A stretch of 64,000 bases of DNA from positions 137,015 through 201,014 of the forward strand of contig NW_001865079.1 of assembly GCF_000002865.3 (NCBI RefSeq), in the 5' to 3' direction. The DNA comes from Monosiga brevicollis MX1. Its lineage: Eukaryota; Opisthokonta; Choanoflagellata; Craspedida; Salpingoecidae. This document shows, one piece after another, positions 33,370 to 45,112 of this stretch (positions are counted from its first letter, which is position 1; every line of letters starts with the position of its first letter). Made by a program: the position numbers and the translations under genes. Below the pieces are notes generated by a model. That model made no database searches, was not told the origin of the DNA, and saw only the letters and a program-made list of their open reading frames with translations.

Positions 33370-36300
33370 TCACTTCTTGAGCTGTCGAAGTTCCTCTTGC
33401 AGCTCGGCCCGCTGTTGCTTAGCATTGACCAGCTCCATGCTCTGCCCCCAGAAACGCACCAGCATGATAACATTGATGAGAACGTTGCTTCATCGACTGC
33501 TTTCCTCATTCGATGGTGTACCAAGCAAAAGTTGCAGGACTCACCATCTCTTGCATCGCTTGCTGCATTGTTGCCCGCATGCTCACAGTGTCCTCAAGCG
33601 CCGCTTTTAAGAATTTGATTTGCTGTGGAACAAAGGTTCAAACCAGAAAATTGGCCGTGAGCGCGCGCCGCATTCACGCGTACACAAGGATGGCTGTTAC
33701 CATGCAGGCGTCTTGCAAACACACCTCTTTCAACTGCTCGTTCTCATCAGCCACGTGCTGCTGCTCGGCCTTGTGACGGCTTTGCTCTTGATCAGCCGCC
33801 GCCTCGAGGCGGTGCAACCGAGCCTCGTAGGCCGGTGGCTCTGCTGACACTGGCACCATAATCACGTCGAGCGAGCTATCGGGCCGGGTTACCAAATCCA
33901 TGGCTAGGGCCTCAACTCGAGCCAAGGTCGTGCCCGCAGCTAAGAAGATCACGCACAATGAGAAGAAAGTCATCTTGCTGAGCCAGGCATTTATGCCACC
34001 TCACACTCACCAATGGCAGCTGCCCACATGTCCGTGTCGAAAAAGGAGACGTCTTGCAAGGCATTATGATCAAAGTAGGCCATCGTGGAGCGACGAACCT
34101 GCATTGGCCGGTACGAGAGAAAGAGTCAAAATAAACCCCAAACGGCCGCAGCAGAAAAGGATGGATCGATGAGTCTTGCGAGATGGCAGGCTGACGCCAG
34201 CAAGAGGAATGAAAGCGTACCTCAATCCGTAATGGAGCCATGGGCATCGGTTCGATGTAATCATCACCAAAACGTCCGAGTCGTGAGAGGTGATATGTGC
34301 TGATCCATGCGTCCAAGCCCTGCACGACCAGAACCGACTTGGGCAACTCGATGGGCGGTAAGGGCGGGAAGGCACCGCCTGGAAACTGCTGGCGAGCAAA
34401 TTCGCTGCGCAAATGCTCTTGCGTTGCAGGTGCCAAGCGTCGAGTCAAGTCAACCTGTGTCCCACGATGGGTGCTTGCACTCAGGTCGCTCACGCTATCG
34501 CCTTCCTCCTCCGTATCAGGAAGGCCGGTGCTGACACTCATGCTTGCACTCGTGCTTGTGCCGATGCTCGCATTCAAACTGGTGTTCACAACTGCCTGGT
34601 CAAGATCCACAGACCCTTCCTCCTGTGCACCAGAGCTCGTGGCATCAGACAACGTGGTGGCCGTGGGACCATTGAACCGAATGCCCGCCTTGTCTGCAGG
34701 AGCCAAGGGCTCGGGGTTGGTAGGCGTGGTAGGCGTGGATAAAGGCCGTGCTTGCTCGGCCTGGGCCTCAAGCTGAACTTGAACCTCGTGTCCGTCTGAG
34801 GAGATGGATGAGGTGGGAACGTTGGCGCCCACGAGAGCTTTTGGCGCTGCATCGCCATGGCGTGTCGCTGAGGCCGGGTGGTCGGCTGCTGGAAGCTGAA
34901 AAACAGACGCGCTGGGCGGGTTGCCGGTCTGGCCGCGTGTGTCTGCCTCACGGGCATGCCAATCATGAACAGTGGCCTTGACCTCGGCTTCGCTCAACAT
35001 CTGCACAACTTGCTCATGCGTTGGCTCTTGAGAGCCTGGTGGGGGGGGTCGTGGGGGGGCAATTCGCAAGGCCGTCAGGTTGGGTTGAGATCGGCTGTTG
35101 TGGACTCGACTATCGTTGGCGCCCTTGCGAGATAATTCCGGGGACGCCTCTGCTGAGCGCCGTGACCCAAAGCCAAACTTGGATCGCCGACGAAGCAATG
35201 GTGAACCCTTGACAGGTGACATACTCTTGGCCTTGCTGTTGGGGCTGCTAGAGTTTTTGGAATGGTCTTTTGAGCGTCGGAACAAGCCTCGTCGCCGAGT
35301 GTTGGGGCTGGCAGCTCCAGAGGATGAAGCTGATTCGGACGGACTGGGCGCATCAATCGTGTCGGCATCAGGCTCCGCGCCAGGCATGGACTTGGCACCG
35401 GCTGCGGGTGCAAGACGTGGGGTGGTTAGAGGCGTCATAAAGGCATCCTCGTCAGCCCCCTCGCCGTTGGCATTAGGCGGAGCCGAGTCGGCAGCAAACG
35501 CATTGCGGCCGTCACTCGGTTCGGGCGGTCCAGGCTCGCCCAAAAGGGCAGCCTCACCCAGGCGCTGAAACGAGCGCGCGGTGAGAGTATGAAAGTGTTG
35601 ATGATCCATGTCAATGCGCCATTGCTGTACTTCCTTGCGCCGTTGCCGACGCTGATCAATGGCTTCAAAGAAAGCACGACTCTGGTGTGGCGAGGGACGC
35701 TCATCGCGGCAGTGGTACATGATGACGGGTCGCCCGGCAACGGCCTCGTGACGAGCAGACTCCAAGAATGTACGTGCGTCACTCATGTCCAAGTCTTTGG
35801 GCATCTCCGGTAATCTGGCAAAGTGCGTAGAAATGGAATCGGCTGCGGCAACAGTGATGCTAGTCCGATCCCAGGAGACCATCGCCAGCTCCACACGATC
35901 AATGTCCACATCGCCAATCAACGTACAGGCCCGCTCGTGCTCTGTATCCTCCGTTGCATCAGGTTCTGTGCCTTGTTGCTCTTCATTGAGCATACGTACT
36001 TGAAGCTTGGGCACGTGAACCAAAAGCACGTCGGTCCCCACCGCAGGCGCGCCCGTATCCAGAAGCTGCGCGCGGCACCACAAACCCAGGCACGGCAGAG
36101 TGAAAGCGAGGGGAGAAGGGTGCCGTAAATAAAATAAAGAGAGCTGACGACGACTCGTAGACACAGTCGCAACAACCACAACCACAACCACAACCACAAC
36201 CATATTTGCTCCGGCTTACCAAAAGGGTTCGCTGGAGCGACTCTGAAAAACGCGTCAAAAGCAATATCTATAACAATGAGCGCGAAAACATCGTCAGAAG

Positions 36301-39300
36301 TTGGAGGACAAATTGACGCTCACATAACCTTTGACAACTGACTGCTCATCCACGGGATTACATACGTCCATGTCGCGCAGCTGGAAGTGCCACGGCTCAG
36401 TGGCCATGACCATCGTGTAACTGTTTGGCAAAATAATGTTGCTTTCTTTTTTGGAGGGAGCGGAGCGCTGGTCGTGTGGTGCCCCAGTGCCACTGCTCTC
36501 AGTTGAGGCAGTGTCCCCCGTTTCATCCGCTGGTGGCGGCGTGTAGATAAGTACACAGAGTGGTGCCGGCTCCAGCAGTGGCGCGCGACCCAGAGGAGTG
36601 GTGGAATCGACCCACACCTACGGTACAGTGCCAGCAACACGGTTGGGGTTGAGTCGTGTAAATAGGCGCCGAAAATTCGAAAGACGATGTCGAAGCACCA
36701 CAAAATGGTGGTGGCTTACTTGATCAACGGAGATGGATATGAGGCCCTCAACATCTGGATGCTTGTTGGATGGATCGCGAACACTGATTTCATTCACAGG
36801 CGGTACCAATTGAACATCAGGGTCTTCAGCTTCAAAGGGTGGGGCCCGACACTTTGACTGGAATAATGGACTGTCATAGAATGGCTTCAGCGTGGGCAAA
36901 GTTGGGCCACCCTACAAAACGCAGGCAACCGGGAGATGAGCGGCGGTGGCGCGGGCGTGCGAGACAGTGAAGACCCACGACCCATTGAAGTCTGTGGACG
37001 CTTCTGACAGGGCGACCGAGGCCTTCACTGACGGAAATGCATCGAGGTGTGTTTGTAATGGTGGCCTTGGACAGCATAGCCACGATGCTGCGGCGCCGCA
37101 TGTAAAAGGGCGACGGCTGAGGCGCTTCTGGGATGATCACACGTGGAAGGAGAACCTCAATGCAGAAACGGGTAAAGTGTTCCTGTTTACCAGAGAGGAA
37201 CACAAAATGAAGGCTGCCTGAGATACACAATATGGCAACGAACCCGACTCTTGACGCAAGTTGCAAACCTTTGGAGGGGGCGGGGCGTCTTCTTCGCTCT
37301 CCTCAAACATTTCCTCAAAACCAGCGATCCAGAGCAGTGCTGAGCCCTCTTCCTCATCTATGATGGCGGCCAAAGGCCAGGTAGGCCATTGTTGAGCTGT
37401 GTCAAATGGCTGTGGGTAGCATGCTGGTTCCTATGCTCGATAAGAACGAACGCACCTTCCAAGGAATCTAGCCGCTCGCGATATAGGTTGAGCAGCGTTG
37501 TGCGCTCCGCCACTTGCAAGACATCAACTTGCTCCTGCCAATCGCGACCGAGCAGGTGGTTTGCATTCAACGCGCGTGTGGGCAATGGAAAAGGGCTGAG
37601 TAAGACCTAACGAGGAGCCTTGCGCGGAGGGCCAGCAAGATGCTCGAACAAACCTGCATCGCTTTGCCAATGTTGGTCAGCTCTGCTGAACTTGTTGATT
37701 GGAAAATGCGGTCAGCAAAGCGCTATGGCAACACATTTATGAATCATGGGTGAGGAGCAGCGTATGAGTGCAAAAGGGCAGAGCTGGCATTCTGCGTTGA
37801 CACTCGCACCTTGGCTTGAGCTGAGCGAAGGCGTCCTGGTTGGGCAAGTCGCGAGTGCTCCAAAAACCGCGACACTTGAAGCACAGCCGCCACATGTAAC
37901 GAGACCTGACAGACACGGGGCATTAACAAGGCAAGGCCATGAGAGATTCAATATTCATCGGCTGATTGATTTAGCCGCGCACGTGGCTACGTCGACCCCA
38001 CCAACCTTGAAAGGGTGTACTCGACCAAAGAGGGTGGGGGGCGGCAGAGCAAGCTGAATATCGTGGAGCTCCGCAGCCAACCGGTGGGCTTGCTGCCGTG
38101 TCAGCTGTGAGAAGCCTGGTACAGTTGGGAGCTCGATATCGGACTCGATACGAGTGGTAGCGCGGTGTAGCTCGTAACGGGCTCGCGGGCTGAGGTAGAG
38201 TTGGGTATGCTCGAACATGAGCATCCGCATGTTGTCATCCGCGTCGTATTGCTCTCGATCAATCTGCAAAATGACGGCCATTTGACGTGCTGCATTGGGA
38301 CCTGCATCCGCGCTCACTGGGGCTGCATTGGCCATCAAAGTCATGCTAGCGACGGAGAACGTCATGACATCATGCATAACGCGACCTGGTAGGCAGTCTT
38401 CGAGTGAGAGAGCGCTGGCGACTTGAAGCAACCATGACTCCTTGTCCTGTTCAAATTGCTGGTAAAATTGGTTGCGCATCGCGGAGCGATCGGGATTGGG
38501 AACCCATGGCTTTTGTGTCTCCTGACAGCCAAGAAGCAAACAATTTGCCCCGCGTACATCAGCCACAAGGATATTAGAATCGTTGGTGAATAAACTAAAA
38601 CTTAAAAAAGGTTGAAAGAGTTGCTGCGCATTGGCGAGCGCATTGACATACCTGTTTGAACACAAGTCGACGAAAGCTCCAGGTGGCCAGCTGAGGGCGG
38701 CGCGTGCCAATGTGGCCATCTTCCAAGAGTGACAAGAACAAATGGTCGCAGCGCACGTAGATCATGGGGATGAGGCGACGATTGGCATTGCGATCCGGTG
38801 TTAACGGAGCCTTGGGTGACTCGGGAGGTCGATTTGCCATCGCCTCGACTTTGGCCGCTGGCCCCTTTTGCGGGGTGGCCTTTGTGGCAGGAGCAGGTCC
38901 GTTGTGCAAGACTGGCCCTTGCTCCCCACCCTCGTCTTCCGAATCAGTGCCAAGGCTTGTGTTGAGTGAAGAGGCGAAGGAAAATTGAGACAAGTCGCTG
39001 TCGCTGCGCTCCCGCAGACCATCATCGGGAATGGATAACGGCTATTGCATCAAAAGCACGAAGGAATGAGAGACCAACAGCCAGGCCAAGAAACACTAGC
39101 TTCAGAACCCTTTCAGGCCCTTTTTTGGGACCAGCAATAAACGTACAGGGCTCCCTTGAGCACGACGATGGGCTCGGATGAGATTTGCCAGGGAAGATTG
39201 AACAACTTGGATAATCTACGTCGGGATGTGTTGAGAGAATACGGCCATCGTTGACGCTCAGCACAGCGCCGCCGGGGTGACAGGAGGACCACCATCATCG

Positions 39301-40915
39301 CCACGCTTCTTTTTGAACCCCATACCTGTAGGTGCTCAGCCGAGACCTCGAGTTGTAGGACATCTATAATGAATTGTAGTTGGCTCCCCAGGTTGACGCT
39401 GCACGAGGTTGGCGTGGCCGCAAAAAAAACATGAGAAAAACACTGCCAGCTGAGCCTAGTCGGGCCATCAGACTCGGCGATGCAGAGAAGGGCAAGGCAA
39501 AGGGCAGAAATGCATACGTGTTGTCGGCCAGGTCTCGACGTCGATGAATTTGCAAAACGGGCTCTGACATTTTGAGGTGAAGCACGTCGTCTCGCGCTTT
39601 CTATACTCAACCGAGCGCACAGGGCAGTTTTGGCCAGAACAAGGAGATGGCACATTCCGTGGGCCGCAAAGTTAGAGAAGCACAGACACCAGGGCTGGTG
39701 CCCACTGAGGTACGGGTTGTTTTCGAGGCGTGCTCATGCCTTGGAAAGTCGATCAGAGGTACCGCGCAGGCTGAGTTCCAGAGAGGACAACTGCATAAGA
39801 CAAAGGCCTGGGTGAACTCAACAACTCTGGGCAGACAGGCGCCCCCGCGATGAAAGCTTGGTTTGTGAACTGCGTCCGGCTTTCTGGACCGACGAACCGA
39901 TAGCATTTTGAAGAGGGAGGCAAAGCCATGCCGCTGATGAATTTGAATGGCTGATTTGAGGTCATCCACCTAGGCGAATAGGCCCATGCACCATTCGTGA
40001 AACATTCAAAAGAAGCTGCCATCAGAGCGTGCTGGTTGATGAGCCCAAGAACCACCTACCACCTCCCACTGATGATTGGTATTTTGAAGCCACAGGTGGC
40101 TGACGTCGAGCGTGGTGTCGAATTCTGGGGCGACGAGCCGGATGGCCAGCGTGCCAATGTGCAAGACGATGCCATCGCCAATGATGTCGCCAGTGCCATA
40201 GCGCTCGCGTTTGGTGCTGGCCGGGGTGGCGGATGTGGCGCCTTGACCGGCTTGGTTTCCCTTACCGTCCTGGGTCTAACCAAACGCAGGCCAGAAAAAA
40301 CAAGCGGCAATGCATTCAAGTGTGCGCGTGGGGTGTGGGCAAGAGAGAAGGGGTTCTGATACCAGGCGGGAGCATGTCAAGAGTTGAAAAAGGAACCAAT
40401 TTTACCTTGGAGGCTGCGAGCTGTTCCTTAGCTTGAACCTCGTCGGGTGTCAAGAGACGGATGACGACCTGCAAGACATGCGCCAATGAAAGGTGGCTCG
40501 AGCAGTCTGATCGATATTCTTTTTTTGCGAACGTACCTCAATCTGGTCCACGTCGAGTCGTACGGGTACAGATTTGAGTCGAGTGATGGAAAGCTTGCAT
40601 GTCACAGTGGAACAAGTACCTCGTTCCAGATGGAGCCAAGGTGGCGCACCAAGCCCCTCCTAAGCGTGATGCCCCGATCAGAGAAGCAGAAATGGCTCTG
40701 GAGTGCCGCTGTAGAGCTCGGCCCGTGCTGGCGCGGCCTTGGGCGAGCAGGCACCGAAAAGGGCGTTGACCAACCTGAAGAAAGTTATCACGAAGCTCGA
40801 GCCCGCTCAGCTCAGCCTCGCCTTTGAAGAAGGAGAGAGAGAAGCGGTCGGGTGTCATGTCCTTGAAATACAGGGCTAGCCTCTTGGCCAAGGCCGTTTT
40901 GATGTAGGAGGCCAT
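33370..40915 (-). CDS. Bridge-like lipid transfer protein, BLTP3 (UHRF1BP1/SHIP164)-like, chorein domain
   Basis: Long multi-exon minus-strand gene. Exon 1 (40915-40775) begins MASYIKTALAKRLALYFKDM then TPDRFSLSFFKGEAELSGLEL, a chorein N-terminus closest to the BLTP3/UHRF1BP1 branch of the VPS13 superfamily. Exon 2 (from 40659) continues GLGAPPWLHLERGTC...CKLSITRLKSVPVRLDVDQI, matching the next strands, where BLTP3 and VPS13 have LPxWL. Internal exons include one at about 38719-37955 (IYVRCDHLFLSLLEDGHIG just upstream, then LFQPFLSFSLF) and a large one at about 36070-34210. The latter holds more than 300 disordered Ser/Pro/Ala residues, including RRRGLFRRSKDHSKNSSSP. The C-terminus is a coiled coil (SMELVNAKQQRAELQEELRQ), TGA at 33372-33370, as in BLTP3. 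Such proteins form hydrophobic channels that move phospholipids between membranes on endosomes. Many exon borders are provisional and the reading is supported best at both ends. Confidence 0.72.
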
Positions 40916-41603
40916 GATGGCGAGGAGCGATGCGCAGTGGCCAGGCCCAGGGCAGTCAGGCTTAAAGTCCTCTGCTTACGCCTGCTCGCTCGCTCGTGGC
41001 CGCTTGGAGCCAGTCAGACCAGGCAAACGTGTGGTTCTGGTCTTGGTAGGATCAAGTTGCTCGTGGGCAACGCTCGACCGCTCAACAGCGCATGACGCTT
41101 GGGACTGCCGACACAAGCAGAGGGCGCGGTCAACGTGCTGCCAAGAAGCAAGACTAGATCTACGAGAATCATTCCAGGCACCAGAAACAGTGAGCACAGC
41201 AGTGCATAAAGGTCTCGCCGGCTACCAAAAGTGGCCCCCCGTCGTCTTGGAGCCCCTGGTGACCTCCAGACTCGAGCCCCTTTGGCGCAGCGACACCATT
41301 ATCCCTCAAGCCGCAGCCCAATCCTCACGACCTCATCGCCACACACACCCCACACACCCCTGTACCACACGCATCTGCCCTCTTCTTTCCCCGCTCCCCC
41401 GCGTCGCCGCTGGCTCACACTGCCACTGCCGTTTCTACGCACGCCAGCGAGACATTGTTGGCCAGCATTCAGTCGCTCACACACACGACTGCCCATTATG
41501 CTATACGTACGCGATGCCTATAGTGGAGGAAAACACGACTTTTTACCACACACACACGGTATAAATCATATACACACACTCAAAGTGCTTCATGTTGCAA
41601 ACG

Positions 41604-41606
<3 letters not shown>

Positions 41607-41648
<42 letters not shown>
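41607..41648. repeat. (AC)n microsatellite
   Basis: About 20 uninterrupted AC dinucleotides. Confidence 0.95.
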
Positions 41649-41651
<3 letters not shown>

Positions 41652-41700
41652 AAATACATCCGGATGTAAGAAAAAAAAACTTGAATGCTGTCTCGCTGAC

Positions 41701-41990
41701 TGAGTCACGATGGCTATGGGAATGTTTGAAACGGCACTGGAAGCACTGGAGTTGCTGTGCTATGATGGCTGAGTCACGATGCTATGGGTATATTTTAAAC
41801 GGCACTGGAAGCACTGGAGTCGCTGTACTATGATGGCAAAGTCGTGATGGCTAAGGTGGGTATACTTTAAACGGCACTGGAAGCACTGGAGTCGCTGTAC
41901 TATGATGGCTGCGTCCCGATGCTATGGGTATTTTAAACGGCGCTGGAGCGGAGAGCGCTGTGGAGTCAAGAAAGTCGCTGTACTATGGCT
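41701..41990. repeat. Minisatellite, four copies of a 66-72 bp unit
   Basis: Each unit contains AAACGGCACTGGAAGCACTG, GAGTCGCTGTACTATGATGG and CACGATGCTATGGGTAT. The shared ACGGC(A/G)CTGG core begins at about 41730, 41799, 41871 and 41937. The last copy is diverged (GGCGCTGGAGCGG). Confidence 0.9.
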
Positions 41991-42855
41991 GATGTGCCGC
42001 CGAATGAACCCCCTATCTTGCAACGGCGGTTGTCGACATTCAGCAGACCGTCAATGAAGTTCCACCAAAGATTCCTGCCATGGACTGCCGCCCAGGCCCG
42101 AAGCGTACCTGACTAAGCATCGCAAGCGCCTGACGCGTTGAACAACCGCTTGAAGCAATTGAACTCAACAACCGACACCCTGGGCCCAAAGAGCTGCATA
42201 CTCTCACAAAGCAGTTTGAGTTGCCGCCAGTTCTTCTCACACCCCAACCCATGCTGGCAGCGTGCCCTGCCTCACCCACCGCGCTGAAAATCGCTCCCGA
42301 GACGCCGCCCGCCGACCTTGGTGCAGCTGCCCGTGTCCTTCCATTCCCTCCGTCCGGGGCCCTGACATGCACCCAACAACGAGCGGTACGTTGAACAGGC
42401 TCGGCGATTTTTTCCGTGCTAGAGAGTGTCTGTGGTCGACTTTAGACCCGACTGATGCGATGCGCCTTTCATGTCTATTCGGTGATTGCGACGCCGCTTG
42501 GGCAATTTCACGAGGTCGTTTTGTTTGAAAATGCTCAAATCTATCCTGAGCTAATAATGCACGACACGGCCGAATTAGGATGTGTTGAGCTGTTTAATGT
42601 CAGTGGTTGACCTCTTCCCAGTTTGCTGGTTGCGTATCGCTTGAGATGCGGCAAGCGCGTGCATGTTGAATTGACGTGCGTACGAATTTGGTGGCTTGTG
42701 GTATTTCTGAGTGTGCGATATTAATCAAGAGCAGAGATTGCAGGGCCGGGTGAATTAAGAGAAGAGGCAGCAGTGGCTCTTACTGGCCGTGGGTATCATT
42801 GGTCGTGGCTGTCCCGCGCAGCGGGCTTTCGACACGGGTATATGGAAAGTCGCAA

Positions 42856-43944
42856 TCAGGCAGAGGTAGGGTCTGCGCCGAGCTTTTGCCCAATGAGACC
42901 ACAGCTCACGAGCACGCGCAGATGATCGGGTTGGTATCGCCGCAGATATTCAAGCACTTTACCGGGCACCCCTTCGTCTGCCGGCGGCGGGTACAAGTAG
43001 GGACACGACCAGAGTGCGAGAGCAGTGAGTGGAAGACGAGGAGCACGAGCGTGGACCATGGCCATGACGGGGATGCGGGTCTTGGTGGTTTGCGGGCTCT
43101 GGCGATGGTTGCAAACGCGTACCAGGATCGCCTTCGAGTTGCTCGGCCACAAAAGCTCGAAGCAGCTGCTTTGCCTCGGCAGACGCCAGCAAAGCTTGTT
43201 CGGACACGACACCGCCATCTCCTGGCAGCATAATCTCCACCTCGCCCACGGCGTAGTCGGGCGCGGCGCTCTGGGTGAGTTCAAGCAGATCCGAATCCGA
43301 CCAAGCAACTTGCTGGTCCTGGAGACGGCGTCACATAGGCGTAAAGCAATGCGTAAAATCAAGACAAACACTGGTGGCATGGGAAAGTGGCTCGGCTGTT
43401 GGGGGTGATAGGTCAGGGTCGGGAATGGCAAGTTGGGGCAACGTCTGACCTGGCAGAACCACACGCGATCTATGTCAACGCCAAACTCGGTGACGGGAAG
43501 GGCGGAGTTGCCGTCCGTGGCCTCGCGCTGGGGCGGCGGTAGGGTGAAGCGGGTGCGCTCGGTCAGAAGGAGACCATAGGGCCACACTGAGGCTGGAGCA
43601 GCGGTGGGTGCCTCGGGGGCGGGTACCCCGAGCAAGCGAGCGGCTTTCTGAAGAGCCGCGAGGCCGGTGCGCTCCTCATAGCAGTCGACAGCGCTGGCTG
43701 TACCCTCGGTTGGCGTAGGCAGACGACTGGGTGGTGACTTGAGCTCCCAGGATGCAGACTCGCCCAGTGACCAGCGCTGGCGGAGCCAATGGTCGCTGCG
43801 TGATAACGTGTACTCGTCCGGCACATCAAAATACCGGTCCACGAACAACCGCGGCTGCGACGCGTGTAACGCCAACGCCTTGACGCGTGCCAGCACCTGA
43901 GCCGCTGCGCGAAACTTGAGCTCCACCTCCAGTACAGCTGCCAT
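42856..43944 (-). CDS. THTPA: CYTH-domain protein, thiamine triphosphatase-like
   Basis: Three exons: exon 1 43944-43450, exon 2 beginning DQQVAWSDSDLLELTQSAAP, exon 3 ending at TGA 42858-42856. The N-terminus MAAVLEVELKF carries the CYTH signature ExExK (E6, E8, K10). RYFDVPDEYTLSRSDHWLRQ then RWSLGESASWELK matches animal 25-kDa thiamine triphosphatase, which has YYDTPELSL...DHWLRRR...GWELK. Further support comes from the Asp-rich strand VTEFGVDIDRVWFC, YAVGEVEIMLP and the C-terminal GKVLEYLRRYQPDHLRVLV. The CYTH tunnel fold hydrolyses triphosphates with Mg2+. Animal THTPA is specific for thiamine triphosphate, while many CYTH relatives hydrolyse inorganic tripolyphosphate, so substrate is inferred. 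The gene is head-to-head with the ORP gene about 1.2 kb away. Confidence 0.85.
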   Translation of the reverse strand: MAAVLEVELKFRAAAQVLARVKALALHASQPRLFVDRYFDVPDEYTLSRSDHWLRQRWSLGESASWELKSPPSRLPTPTEGTASAVDCYEERTGLAALQKAARLLGVPAPEAPTAAPASVWPYGLLLTERTRFTLPPPQREATDGNSALPVTEFGVDIDRVWFCQVRRCPNLPFPTLTYHPQQPSHFPMPPVFVLILRIALRLCDAVSRTSKLLGRIRICLNSPRAPRPTTPWARWRLCCQEMAVSCPNKLCWRLPRQSSCFELLWPSNSKAILVRVCNHRQSPQTTKTRIPVMAMVHARAPRLPLTALALWSCPYLYPPPADEGVPGKVLEYLRRYQPDHLRVLVSCGLIGQKLGADPTSA

Positions 43945-45112
43945 CCTGCCGCTTCCCGGCGGCCGTGTTGTGTTTGGATACAACAAAAATGCGCGAAAGA
44001 CCCGAAAGACTCCAAACACACACACGCTCTCTCTCTCTCTCGATGTGTGTGGACTGCAATCATGATACATCAACCTAAATGTCTGTCAGAGTTGTATAAC
44101 ACGACGGGATGCTGTACGGGGTTGGAGGCGGGCCACTGCGGGCTCGATCGGTCTTGTGGGAATCGTGGCCGTACAACACAAGTCCACGAGGGTTCAGTGT
44201 CTAAAGTACCATCGCGCTGCCCTAAAATTAATTATCCGGAAATCAACTCGAAATTACCCCAAAATACACCTAAAAATTGGAGAGTAAAGCCCAGCCTCCG
44301 ATCGAAAGCAGAGAACAGAGCACAAGCGAGCGTTTGAAGACGCCAATTTTAAGGGAAAGATACAACGATTTCAGAGATCAAGTGCAAAACCCAGAGCGAA
44401 GAGAGAGAGAGAGAAGAGGGAAGAGAGAGAGAAACGAGACAGACCACTACCAAATGCAAGGAAATTGTCAGCAAAAAGAAGCAAATAGAACAGAACAACA
44501 GCTACAGCATACACGTCGTCAGTAGTGCAGCACTCCACAGTAAGCTCCTGCGAAGAGAGAGAGAGAGGGTTGAATGCTATTTCGATGTGTGTGTGTGTGT
44601 CGCGGCATTTGAAACTCTCTTTTTTTTTTTTTTTTTGCGGCGTTGGCGTTGATACGGCAGCGCCACTGGGGTGAGTGTGGTGGACGCTGCAGAGTCTTGG
44701 GTGGGGTGAGATCAGTTGCTCTGTTGGGTTGAGTGAGCCATAGTGTGCTTGGTTGGTGTGAAACGGTTCGGATTGTTGCTGCTTCAAGGTATGAAGATCG
44801 CGTTTTAGTGGGGCAACTGGCAGGGCGCGGGCGGGCACGCACAGACACTGGCTGCGTGCGTGCGCGTGCGTCCGCGTGCGCCGCGCTGCTTTGACACAAG
44901 CCAGATGAAAGCGACACCATTTGATTATCCTCCTCCTCCTCCTCCCCTTCCTTCTCTTCATCCTGCTGTTGCTTTGCGTGATGGTCGAACCCAACCCGGG
45001 TATCTGCAGCCTCACCGTTGCGTCTTTGCTCTCCTCCGCCTCCACCTCCTCCTTGCTACTGTTGGGCTTGACGGCGACTCGCCGATCGGGTCAGTACAGG
45101 CGCACCGTGGCC
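43945..45112. other. Divergent promoter region, no gene recognised
   Basis: Short CT tract (44024-44041) next to the THTPA-like start, GA tract (about 44399-44440), (GT)n near 44588, poly-T near 44620. An in-frame upstream ATG at 44981 would extend the ORP N-terminus by 44 mostly hydrophobic and Ser-rich residues; see the ORP entry. Confidence 0.6.

Larger units (their letters stand above)
40916..42855. other. Intergenic with CA microsatellite and minisatellite
   Basis: No gene recognised. Contains (CA)n at about 41607-41648 and a 66-72 bp minisatellite at 41701-41990. Open frames here are CA-repeat driven. Confidence 0.6.

Noticed and set aside
33625-33645. GGTTCAAACC resembling a tRNA B box
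   Set aside because: No A box or cloverleaf arms around it; it lies within the BLTP3-like gene.
44978-45004. 2A-like peptide (VEPNPG) in frame upstream of the ORP start
   Set aside because: The residue after NPG is Ile, not the required Pro, and the preceding Asp is absent, so ribosome skipping is not expected. It also lies in doubtful leader sequence.
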